This document shows, piece by piece, positions 54,425-64,000 of a stretch of DNA of 64,000 nucleotides. A program made the translations under genes and the position numbers. The stretch lies in NCBI GenBank assembly GCA_015680685.1, contig MNCI01009064.1:2106-66105 (forward strand), written 5' to 3'. Below the pieces are notes generated by a model. The model searched no databases. It worked only from the letters and a program-made list of their open reading frames with translations, and was not told the origin of the DNA. Source of the DNA: Gnetum montanum. Lineage: Eukaryota; Streptophyta; Gnetopsida; Gnetales; Gnetaceae. Every line of letters begins with the position of its first letter. Position 1 is the stretch's first letter.

Positions 54425-56521
54425 CTTAGTCATGGGGGAGATGGCCAACCATGATAATCAATTAAGCAGCTCCTTAGTTTTTCAAATTTTTTTGTTTTAC
54501 AGCTTTTTGTCTTACATATTCTTTATTTTACATCTTTTTGTTTTTATGTTATTAATCTTTTCTAATTTTTTTTTTACACCATCGTTCCTATATTTGCTAT
54601 TTCTGGGATATTTGACACTTTCTTTTATATTTTCTTTTATATCTTCTTTTATTTCTTCTTTTGTTTGGTGTGATTTTCTAACTTTTTGTTAATAAAGTGC
54701 CAGGTACATTGGTAATGCGTTACTTGATGGTGGTATGTACTATTTTTGTTATTTGATTGTTGGTGTCTAGTTTCTGGCTTTGAATCTCATTACGAATAAT
54801 TAAGACATGGTTTCTTTTTCATGCAATAGGCAGTGAGTCTACAACATCCACCCATCCACACACTCTTTGGTTTTCCTTGTTTTGGAAATGTGAAATCCCT
54901 TTTTCATTAATAAAACTTTAATAAATTTGTGACTTTGGTAGTTTTAGGAATTGGGAAGGATTCAAAGGTTTGAACAGGGTGTGACTTCAAGGGGATTTAG
55001 TATTCTTTGTGCTTTTCTATTTGTCTAGGTACATGTGCATTTCCATGAGTTTCTTATTGTTCTGCATCATCCAATAAAAGGAAGTTCAATAAGTCCTTGA
55101 ATGGTGTGGTTCTCATAAGAAAATAATGAGAATTCAAAGCACATCCCTTGGACAACATAAATGCAAACGTTTTTGCATGGTGTGCTTCTCATCAAGAAAA
55201 AAAAAAGACGAGGATTCAAAGCACACCCCTTGGATAAAATAAATGCATGTGTCTTTACATGGTGTGGTTCCCACTTTAGAAAAAAAAAACAATGAGAATT
55301 CAAAGAACACCCCTTAGACCAAATAAATGGGCTACAAGCACTAGTTATGGAACTCATCTCCTTTAACTAAGGACCTTCCTAACTTCCTACTTCTTCTCTA
55401 ATAAGGAATAGTGGTTATTTTGTGGAAGCACTCTTGTGTCTCAAGGGATGGGTTGGTCTTAGAATGTCGATGCAAAGTCACTAAAAGTGGTTAGTTTTGG
55501 TCTAGACTAAGGATGGATCCTATCAAGTCATTTAACCACAAAATCCACAAGGGACTTCATGTGACCATAATTAGGAACTCTATTTCACTCTCTCTAATTC
55601 ATTTGTGCTTTTGATGTTCCACCTCACTGCCAGTTTCATGTTTTAGTTTGATGTCCTGGTTTGATGTGCCGAAATTCTTAGTTAGTTACTTCTGGATTTT
55701 TGTACTTAACCTGTTGTAACCATTAGTTATCCATGGAGCCCACAAACTCTTTGGTTTGAAGTTATGTAAGGGCAAGCCTACTTTGGGGAGGATCCACTTG
55801 CATATCTTTTGGTTGGGTTAATTAAGTTCTTTACCCTTAGACACTCTTACAATCAAATTCTTTTTGTCTACCCCATCAATGACATCCAATTGTACACATC
55901 TTCATCACGGTTTCAATGAGATTTTCTTTTTATTTATGTGAATTCTTAATACCCTCTTCAATTATTTCCTTGTGTTCAACTTTTTTGAATTTGCTGGGCT
56001 GCTTATCTATTTTATCCTATTTTTTAGCCTTCCGCGAACACTATCAAAGAAACCAATCTATCACAATCATAACTTAACTAAGTGTAACCACTGAAAAGAC
56101 AAGGCATTTAGCCACTATGTGTTACACATTACATACTAATTCATGATCCTATTGTGATTGCAATGGGAAGCATGGACTGGAAGTGGGACTATCTTCACCA
56201 AGGATGATGTAGTAGTACCACACAATGAGGACCGTTTGTGATCATTGGATCTGTTCTCTCTCTCTCTCATTCTTCTACTGCTAAGAGGTGTTGGATGTCA
56301 GTGTTATCCAAGGTGTTCACTTCTCCTATCATGAACATCCAATGTTGTAAAAATAATGTAATTCCATACACTTGGGCACTCAAAGTCTATATGTCTATTT
56401 CATCTGAGTCAATTTGTAATGTCAATTAGTAATCCCATACCTACCCAATATGTTATGTTGTAAAGAACTTGTTCCCCCTCTTTTTCACTTGAGGAAAAGT
56501 TTTTATTCAGTCGTGGGGGTA
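54425..56521 (+). other. C2 3' non-coding region with tandem repeats and polypurine tract
   Basis: About 2.1 kb without a gene. It starts with a purine-rich tagtcatgggggagatggcc, runs through T-rich sequence (the frame 54,345-54,692 is a hydrophobic artefact of that), then three tandem units of about 65-80 bp at 55,101-55,331 (each with gaattcaaag-aacacccctt). Later it has tactttggggaggatccact (about 55,779), shared with element D. It ends with the polypurine tract cagtcgtgggggta. Confidence 0.65.
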
Positions 56522-57371
56522 TGATGAATCATCGTTGTTGTCTGTCACAACGTCATGTATGCAATGTTGGGGCCTTAGTCCAATGTCACATATCCAACGT
56601 TGAGTTCTATACCCCAAGTCTATAAATACCATGCCTAGGCTCCAGTTTTGAGTAGTTTTTTATAGTCAATTTTTAGTCATTCTTAGTAAAAGTAACAAAG
56701 CTCGTGTAGTTTCTTCATCTCAGAGTTAGAATATTTTCTGAGTGCCCATAGAAGGAGTCTAAAGTGTGTACAGTTCTTTGTTCGAGCATTGATGTACCTA
56801 AGCATAGTAGTGTGACAGAAATAAAACAAACTCTTTTGACAATCCTTGCAGCACTGAGAATAGCTTAATATTTTCTTTATTGCACTTTACTTTCTTGCTC
56901 TTTCTTTTAATGCATTTCAATTAAGTAATTTATTTCCAACAGCTAATTAACACAAGCACGACCACTTCGAGCATTCATATAGAACTTGGTAACCTAGCAA
57001 CGCTTAATGTTTGGTAGCCCAACAGTGCTATATATGTTCAGGATGTGTTCAGGAAAGTGGAACAGTTACTTGTGTTAGGCTAGCTAGGTAATAGACATTA
57101 GTTTTCAATCTACTCTACCCTTATTCTTGTTATAGGAAATTACATCCATAAAAGATAAAATGACAAAAATTCATATACCTCAATTACACTTAAACCATAT
57201 CATTGAGCATCACAAGTGTAGTTTAGAAGACAATGAACATTCTCAACATCATTTCACTTCCTAGAAAAACTAGTATACGAGATAACTAGAGGTCCCTGAA
57301 ACTCGACCAGATCACGCATAACATCGTAGTGATTCATATGGTTGGGCGTAGGGGTACCTCACCACTCATCA
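56522..57371 (+). mobile_element. 3' LTR of Athila-like element C2
   Basis: 850 bp, starting TGATGAATCATCG and ending ccactCATCA, pairing with 28,919-29,785. TATA box tctataaata at 56,620-56,629. Dyad block at 56,533-56,603 (cgtcatgtatgcaatgttgg, then caatgtcacatatccaacgt). After it, the gag of F resumes. Confidence 0.9.
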
Positions 57372-59640
57372 AATTCCAATAACTTTGTAGTTAGAAAAGG
57401 AGGATGCAAACTATTAATTTGACCAATCTCATCATCAAAATTATCCACTCATCAATGGAGATGACATGAACAATTTATGGCTATATTCAGCTTTGGCAAG
57501 AAACTAAGATAAGAGGAGAATAGGACCTAAGATAGTAGGAACCTCTAGATCAAGGTCTTTCAACAAAACACATAGAGAACATCAATGGGTTTAATGAAAA
57601 AGAGAAATTTGACATAAATCTTTTAGTTATCCATCTTTTTCCTCTTCATCCTCATCATCAAGCTTTGATAAGGGTGAATGCAACCAAGGTAGGAGCAAAA
57701 ATGATCATAGACTTGGTGGACATGATAGAAAAAGCCATCATAGGGATCGTGGAAGCCAAGGTAAATGTAAGCAAGAATTTGAGTACTAACATGAACAAAG
57801 GCATATTAGATATCACCAAATGAGACATGATCATGATAAGGATCATGAGATTCATGATGATTATGATAAATCATTGGTTACTACTAGGAGTATGATTAAC
57901 ATTTGAGAGGTAGTATACATTTCTACTAAGCATAAGAGGGATAATTGACTCAAATGATTAGATATAAATAACATCCCTAAGTTCAGGGGAGACTACAATG
58001 TAGATCCACAACATTATTCACAAGCCTTCCATGATGCCTATGTCTTGTTAAACATAGAGAATGAATGAAAAGAGCTAAAAGTATTTTCTAGAATACTCCT
58101 CAAGAAAGATGAAATTAGCATCAATGTTGAAGCTAGAATCTATTAGAAGATGCAGTAAAATGTTGAATATATCTAATGACAAGTATTATACATACTCTAG
58201 AGAGTCCAACTTAAGGAAGCAAATGCAAGGGTGGAAATAAGATAATCATAAATCTCTTGATGCAACCTTAGGAAAATATTATTCTGTACTTCATAAATTC
58301 CCATGCTATTACTTCTCTCAAAGGGAATGACTACGCTACATCATAGATGGACTCATTTATAAGACTAGGGAAACTCTTGGGGCTATGCCTAGGGAAGATT
58401 ATTAGAGATGTGAGCCCATGAGATTTAGAGATTAACTGATCAAGTGGCAAAGAAGGAATGTCAATGTAAACAAAAGAGAGAGAGAGAGAGAGAGAGCACA
58501 CAAGATTATACTAGGGACCTTTATATTTGGAAAAAGGAGGCTCATCTCTATGAGCTAGGTGAAAAAGCACATTGGAGAAAGTTGTATAAAGAAAAAACTT
58601 ACCCATCCAAAAAGTAGTTATTAAATTCCTAGAAAAAGTTAATAAAATGTAGAACTCAATAAATGAAAAGTTTCAAATAGCATTAAAGATCATGGAGGAG
58701 AAAGAAAAATAAGGAAGATTCAAGGATCAGGACAAGAGAAAGAAAAATAATATAGGAAGGAATTATTACTAGCATAAGGGAAAAGTTGTTGCAGTTGAAG
58801 AAGTTGCAAACTCTAAATAAGAAGATGATGATTGTGACATTTGATAATATGATCATCCTAAGGGATTTTTTCATGTAATGTCATGTCTCTAGAAGTCTAG
58901 GATTTATGTCTTAAACCTGAGATTTATTAAGAGGTAGACATTTAGAAGGCTATGTTATCTTGAAGGCAACTACAAATAGCCCTATCATCAATAGTCGTAC
59001 TATCCAAGTAAGGCTCCAACTCAACCTTAGGAGTACTATTAATAGTGGAAAAACTCACAGTTGTCAAGGATGCTATCACCAAGGTAGCAGTATGCTTATA
59101 GGAAACCTAATCCCTATAGATATTATATCCAAAAATCTATATTTTTAAGTAGCTCTCCCACACATGTTTTTTATCATCACTATTATCTTCATGAGTATCA
59201 CAAACCTGTCATTTCATGAGCTATATCTCATATCTTTCAACCTAATGCTTTGAATACTTTCCTACCTCCGCTATTAATGTAAGATGAAATTCCTTCACAA
59301 CTATCAGAACAGAATGTCACAAGAGCTACAAAATTGCAGGTGATTGAAAACTCAAGTGGTTTTGAGTGTAAGTCTTAAAAACATTCATTGTTTAGATTAG
59401 CTAGTTCATCTAAATCTTTGTAAACATCTATAGCTATGGACACAATAGAAATAACTTCCTAAATATCATCTAAGCTTCCTTTAAACAAAAGTCCCTTAAA
59501 TATCTAAACTATGATGTTAAGCCATGCAATTATTGATTGTATAAAGAAAAGAAACATTCTTAGGAAGAGAATTGATTCAGGAAGTTCTCTAATTTACTTA
59601 TATAATGATCTTTAATTTAATAATTGACCTATAGTTGTAC
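57372..59640 (+). pseudogene. gag: Element F gag and protease start, right of C2
   Basis: Poly-serine then charged linker (SSSSSSFDKGECNQGRSKND at about 57,640-57,700), core LDINNIPKFRGDYNVDPQHY (57,958-58,017) and AFHDAYVLLNIENE. The box near 58,833-58,859 reads CDI--YDHP with two stops where C2 has CQ. At about 59,570 a piece like IDSGSSLIYLYNDL matches the start of the C2 protease region. Many stops; more decayed than C2, as expected for the host of the C2 insertion. The join to G near 59,640 is unclear. Confidence 0.7.
58474..58496. repeat. GA microsatellite
   Basis: About eleven ag units inside the decayed F gag, after a caaaagag start. Probably a local expansion. Confidence 0.9.
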
Positions 59641-60600
59641 CTGGTCTTGGAGAAATTTGATTTTCTTGATAATGGAGAAAGGATGACATTTGGTTGGATG
59701 TACATGGTTGTGTGCTAGATGTTGAGGGTCTAGATGTTGAAAGTGCTCATAGGAATTCCTACACCTAGACCACTTGACCATCTTTAAATTACACCAATAT
59801 TCCACAAGGACCTTTAGTTTATCCCCCTCGTAGAGATTTGGAAGTGGAAAATATTTACCTACATCTATATTTAGAGGAATGAATGATGAGGACTTAGTTA
59901 CTCACTTGAAGGATTTTGAAACAACAATTGCTATGTTGGTACCACATGATGAGGATCACACAAAAATTGTTGCATTTAAATCAACTCTTAAAGATAAGGT
60001 ATATTTTTGGTTACAAATGCTTAGAATTCTTATAACTTCATGGGAGGAATTTAAAAATGCATTTTTACAATTGTTCTTGTTTGAGGACAAGTTATATTCC
60101 TTAAGAAAGCAATTGATGATTTGTTTAAAAAGTGAGAATGAAGATTATGAGCAAGCCTTTGATAGATTTAAAGCTTTGTTTTTAAAGAACCCTAACCATG
60201 GATTTCTACCCCATCAACTCATCCAAATTTTTGTAGAAGGATTATTACCTTATTACTAAAAAATTTACATTTTGCTTATGGAGAAAACATTTTAAAAATC
60301 ACACACGAAGTAGGATGGCCAATCTTAGATTCCATAGTTTATCAAAGTAAAAAATAATCTAAGCCATATCTAATGCATGGAGCATCTAAAGAAACTAAGG
60401 CATTAAATAAAAAGGTAGATGAATTAACAAAATTCTTGATAACTAGTGCTAAATTGGCACAAGGACAACTCTATTGTGATTTATGTAATAGCCAACAATA
60501 CACTTTAGATAACTACCCTGCACTAACTTTTTGTGATGAACGTATTTAAGAATGTGTAAAAATGTTTCAAAAAACTCAAAACTCAAACTAATGAAGGGAA
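59640..60600 (+). pseudogene. gag: Element G gag with damaged zinc knuckle
   Basis: The open stretch 59,879-60,259 reads MNDEDLVTHLKDFETTIAML, KDKVYFWLQML, SWEEFKNAFLQLFLFEDKL and FKALFLKNPNHGFLPHQLIQ, a standard Ty3/gypsy gag core of a type different from C2. A knuckle follows at about 60,474-60,512 as CDLCNSQQYTLDNY: in the C-x2-C-x4-H-x4-C scheme both H and last C are tyrosine. No LTR is visible upstream, so how G joined F is unknown; truncation or rearrangement are possible. Confidence 0.75.
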
Positions 60601-61017
60601 ACCTATGGCCAAGGAAATTTTACTTCTAGCATCTTTGAATCTAATTCATTTAAAAACTATCTTTAAACTAGAATCCCCTCTCTTTATGATTGATTAGAAG
60701 GAAGGATGAATAACATAGAAGGAGAACTATGTGAATTGCAAGAAAATGTTTAGACATAGATTTTAGGATTTAGAAAGCAGAGAACTACCATCTTAGCTTG
60801 AGCCTAATCCAATTTCCAAAGGAAGGATTTAGAACAAGTAAATAAAGTAACCACATGAAGTGGTAAGCCAACAAAGGAATCCCTACATCCTAAAAAGAAA
60901 TTAACATTCACCGAACCATCACAAATTATTAATTACCCAAAGACATAGGAGGAAGATGATGGACATAACAAAGATGGTGATGATGATCAAGTAGATAGAC
61001 TGAACACATTTTTAACA

Positions 61018-61065
61018 TCATCATCATCATCCTACTCTTCCACATCATCATCATCAATACCTTCT
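61018..61065. repeat. TCA microsatellite in G
   Basis: Two runs of tcatcatca encode a serine-rich linker between gag and protease of G. Confidence 0.85.
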
Positions 61066-61167
61066 AAACTTCCATCAAAGAAGGTAAGAGACATACGAAC
61101 ACCATACCGTAATAGGTTATCTAAGAAACTACATTAGGAGGACCATCTAGAAAGACTTTTTAAGGAT

Positions 61168-61640
61168 ATGCATCTCAACTTTTCCTTGTATCAAGCAATC
61201 CAAAACACTCCTCTTTCTACTAAGTATCCTAAAACTTTATCCACCAAAAAGAAAAACATAAAGATCTCACAACAAGTATACTTAGTAGATTGTACAACAA
61301 ATCTTATTCAAAGGAGGCTACCACCAAAATACAAGGATCTTGGAATTCAAGCCATCCCCATTACCATCATGGATAGGTACCTTCATAATGCACTACTAGA
61401 CTTAGGGGCAAGTATAAACATCATGCCATCTAAGTTAGCTCAACAACTAGGTATTTTAGACATCAAGAATACCAACATGATTATATCCTTGGCAAATGGT
61501 ACAACAATATCACGCTTAGAAATAGTGGAGGACATCATAATTAAGATTGAGAATGGATTATACCCTGCTGATTTTGTTATACTAGAGGTTCATGATTTAG
61601 ATTATTTTGATGTTATCCTAGAAAGACCTTAGTTAGCCAC
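61168..61640 (+). pseudogene. pro: Element G aspartic protease
   Basis: One open frame of 154 residues. The protease reads YLHNALLDLGASINIMPSKL (61,378-61,437), then LEIVEDIIIKIENGLYPADF and YFDVILERP before a TAG at 61,630. The active site is D-L-G-A, common in Athila-type elements in place of D-S/T-G. The frame is cleaner than F next to it. Confidence 0.8.
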
Positions 61641-62111
61641 CAGTAATGTCATAATTCATGATTTCTCAAGATTACTAAAACTATCCTTCGCTAATATGAC
61701 ATTTAATCTAAACATTTTTAATCTTGATAAGAATCTTTTAGAAAGATGTTAAGTAAAAATAATTTAAAAAGTGACCCTAATGATGTTAGCTAAGGATGAA
61801 GAAGTAGTGCTTCTCAACAATCAACAGAAAGTCCATATTAAAGAAGAAGATCAGAAACTTCATGAACAAATCAATCAATCATTGGATTTTGGATCTGAAA
61901 CATTAACATTATAGAAACCCTTATAATAAAGTGCAATCCAACTTAAGGAACTACTAACCATCCTTAAATATATCTTTTTAGCTAAGGATAAATCCTTAAT
62001 CATAAATTCTAAATTAACAATAGAACAAGAGGGTAAGCTACTAGATGCATTAATAAGAAAAAATAGATGCATTTTCTTGGACTTATGAAGATTTAAAGGA
62101 AATAATATCTC
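61641..62111 (+). pseudogene. Element G protease-RT linker and first RT residues
   Basis: Broken frame with LTILKYIFLAKDKSLIINSK-like and EGKLLDALIRKNRCIF segments. In a shifted frame it gives DAFSWTYEDLKEI (62,063-62,101), the conserved entry to RT. It then stops at the start of the C3 LTR, so C3 cut G here. Confidence 0.7.
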
Positions 62112-62994
62112 TAATGAATCATGGCTTGCCAGGTGTTGATATCAAACCCTTGTTATTGGACACCTAATATCAAGTACAAGATATCAGGTCTGATGAGTCT
62201 CGATATCGAACCCCCGATATCAGGTACTCGATATTGTAGCCTAGCAAGCAATATCAGATACGTGATATCGTGGTTCCCACATGAGCCTATAAATACAAAA
62301 TGGGGCACATGGGAAAGTAATAGGAAGTTAGTGTTAGAGTAGGATCTTTTTGTCAGTTTTTCCTCTTAACCCTTTCCCTAGTGCATGCCCACAGTGTGAT
62401 GATTGTAATTGTACAGAACCTTTATTCGAGTGTGACGTACTTGGACATGCACATGACCAACAATAAAGATTGAGATTACTTTATCATTGTAGCATTCACT
62501 TAATTTTAATTGTTATTTATTGCTTTCAAAATTAATATTTCTCTACCCTCATCTTCTACCCCAGTTAGTAAACGTGAAATGAGTACGACTTAATCACAAG
62601 CATTTAAGTGTGACTACTTGGTATCCTAGTAGCGTACCTAGGACATGCGCTTGGTAATCCCAGTAGTAGTACACGAGGTCCAAGATGTGTACAGATGATT
62701 AAGGATGGATGCTGATCGCACTTAGGCTAGCTTAGATTCTCTTCTCCCATTCCCTCTTAGCTTATTTAAAGTTATTCTCCATTGCCTCTAGGAGTAGCAC
62801 TAGTTTAGGACCAAATCACACACCTCACTCTGGACTAAACCATACATGACAAAGCAAATACTAGTCCAAGTGGGAAGACAGTGAACTATGATCAATGAGT
62901 AGCTACATAGATACCACAACTAGTCCATCTGTGGAGTTCGACCAGATCATGTGTGAATGCTCATATTCGTATTGTTGAGTGTAGACACTCATCA
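62112..62994 (+). mobile_element. 5' LTR of Athila-like element C3
   Basis: Starts taatgaatcatgg, as in the C2 5' LTR, and ends gacactCATCA. TATA box cctataaata at 62,287-62,296. The dyad block 62,131-62,275 has at least six gatatc/aatatc sites, including agatacgtgatatcgtgg just before the TATA. An alternative start TGATGAGTC lies at 62,191 but would leave part of the dyad block outside. Confidence 0.8.
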
Positions 62995-62995
62995 T

Positions 62996-63013
62996 TGGCA
63001 CCGTTGCCAGGGA
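62996..63013 (+). promoter_or_regulatory. Primer binding site of C3 (tRNA-Asp type)
   Basis: tggcaccgttgccaggga matches TGGCGCCGTTGCCGGGGA at 16 of 18 positions; both differences are G-to-A. It is the best preserved site in the window. Confidence 0.9.
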
Positions 63014-63127
63014 CAGTGCTAGTTATTTAGATTAGTTACATTATTCAAGATCGCTGTAACAAAGCCTTAATGATATACCTTTTAGAAAGTAAGTAATTGC
63101 AAATAAGTCACACACAAATTCACAACA

Positions 63128-64000
63128 ATGTCTCTCTCACAAGACTATAATAATGCAACAACTAGTAAGGCAATTCATTGGAAAACCAACAAATTATATG
63201 ATGATGAAGATGAAGTTTGGAGTACTCAATCTTATGTAGGGATCTCCTATGTACATAAACAAAGACAACATCATCCCAACTCACAAATTTATAACATACC
63301 TAGTGACGATGAACCCTTGCTAGCCACTAAGAGCCTAAAACATAAACAAGAGGTTGTTCGAATATCCTGCATGCATCATAAAGAAAGTTGTCTACCCAGG
63401 CTTGATTTAAACAACTTTCCCAAATTTTCAGGAGGCTATTATTTAGATCCGCAACATCATTTAAAAGCCTTCCATGATTCCTGTGTATGGAACAATATTC
63501 ATAATGGGTGGAAAAAACTTAAGGTCTTTCCTACAACACTTGTTGGCCAAGCAAAAGTATGGTACAAGTCCTTTAGATAAAAATTAATTCAACATTGGCC
63601 GACAATGGTAGAACTCTTCAATGAAAGATATCAAGCCTATGCAAGAGTGTCAACCTTGAGGAAACAAATCCAAGAGTGGAAACAAGTGCAACATGAACCC
63701 TTGGACATGGCCTTAGAAAGATATTATGCATTGTTAAACCACTGCCCAGGCCATGGGTTCTCCAAGGAGAGGCTAATATACCATATCATAGATGGGCTCC
63801 GTAATGAAACAAGGGAAACCTTAGGGATGTATGCCCCAGTTCAACTATATGAACTATGAACCCATTAATTCCAAGAGCTTATTAAGAGGCTAGCAAAAGA
63901 AGAAGGAGAAATGGCTAAATGGGAGAATGTTGAAAAATCTCAACAAGACCAAAATCTCAACCTAACAAAGGTCCATAATCAGGAAGAGGAAAAATCAACT
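63128..64000 (+). pseudogene. gag: C3 gag, nearly open, continues past the window
   Basis: Starts MSLSQDYNNATTSKAIHWKT, about 115 nt after the PBS. Core: LDLNNFPKFSGGYYLDPQHH (63,401-63,460), AFHDSCVWNNIHNGWKKL and TTLVGQAKVWYKSF. After a TAA at 63,578 the same frame-set continues as MVELFNERYQAYARVSTLRK, HCPGHGFSKERLIYHIIDGL and NETRETLGMYAPVQLYEL. A TGA at 63,857 is bypassed by a frame change into LIKRLAKEEGEMAKWENVEK. It lacks the long serine and R/D/H linkers of C2, D and F, having a shorter DDEDE stretch. It looks the youngest of the Athila copies. Pol is outside the window. Confidence 0.85.

Noticed and set aside
54345-54692. Possible env-like ORF after C2 pol, as some Athila elements have
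   Set aside because: The frame is T-rich and hydrophobic by composition alone, lacks a signal peptide plus ectodomain layout, and starts inside the pol C-terminus.

Overview
The window is plant nuclear DNA made almost entirely of old, nested LTR retrotransposons. I see no host gene, tRNA or rRNA. The element types, the transition-heavy decay and the depth of nesting suggest a very large plant genome. A gymnosperm is plausible, but the sequence alone does not prove it. Two Ty3/gypsy lineages are present. Athila-like elements are C1, C2, C3, D, E, F and probably G; their marks are a tRNA-Asp-type primer binding site, TGATGA...TCATCA LTR ends and Athila-style reverse transcriptase motifs. Tat/Ogre-like elements are A and B; their marks are a Tat-type RT, a second RNase H, a very large size and a wide gap between gag-protease and pol.

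Layout, left to right. 1-1,374 is the 3' end of Athila C1, which lies inside Tat-A (1,375-11,370, 5' part missing). Tat-A abuts minus-strand Athila-like D (11,371-20,255), which holds a 2.65-kb foldback palindrome (13,550-16,205). D cuts the gag of Athila-like E (20,256 to past 24,070). 24,071-27,550 is AT-rich and mostly unassigned. F begins near 27,550 and is split by complete Athila C2 (28,919-57,371), which is itself split by complete Tat-B (30,140-48,604). F resumes at 57,372, G follows from about 59,640, and C3 starts at 62,112 and runs off the end with a nearly open gag. The stacking orders read E>D>A>C1 and F>C2>B.

The most interesting object is on the minus strand of both Tat elements, between gag-protease and pol. 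It is a spliced, multi-exon antisense gene with its own TATA box. In Tat-B it can be followed through seven exons (40,954 down to 36,561); in Tat-A the first three exons survive. Exon 2 is exactly 450 nt in both, all visible intron phases agree, and TATA-to-ATG spacing is nearly the same. Tandem arrays of a ttaaactagc-type unit lie at the module boundaries (gag-pro / antisense gene / pol / LTR). Each Tat element also has a family-specific short word (ctcacgct in A, tagcgtagc in B) found in both its LTR and the introns or 5' region of the antisense gene. Athila LTRs of five copies carry a different dyad-rich block just upstream of their TATA boxes.

All coding regions except C3 gag are broken. 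Many premature stops look like C-to-T changes at CAG, CAA or CGA codons, as expected for old methylated repeats. Two single N bases (30,435 and 41,325) are each flanked by exact 46- and 41-bp duplications and look like assembly joins.
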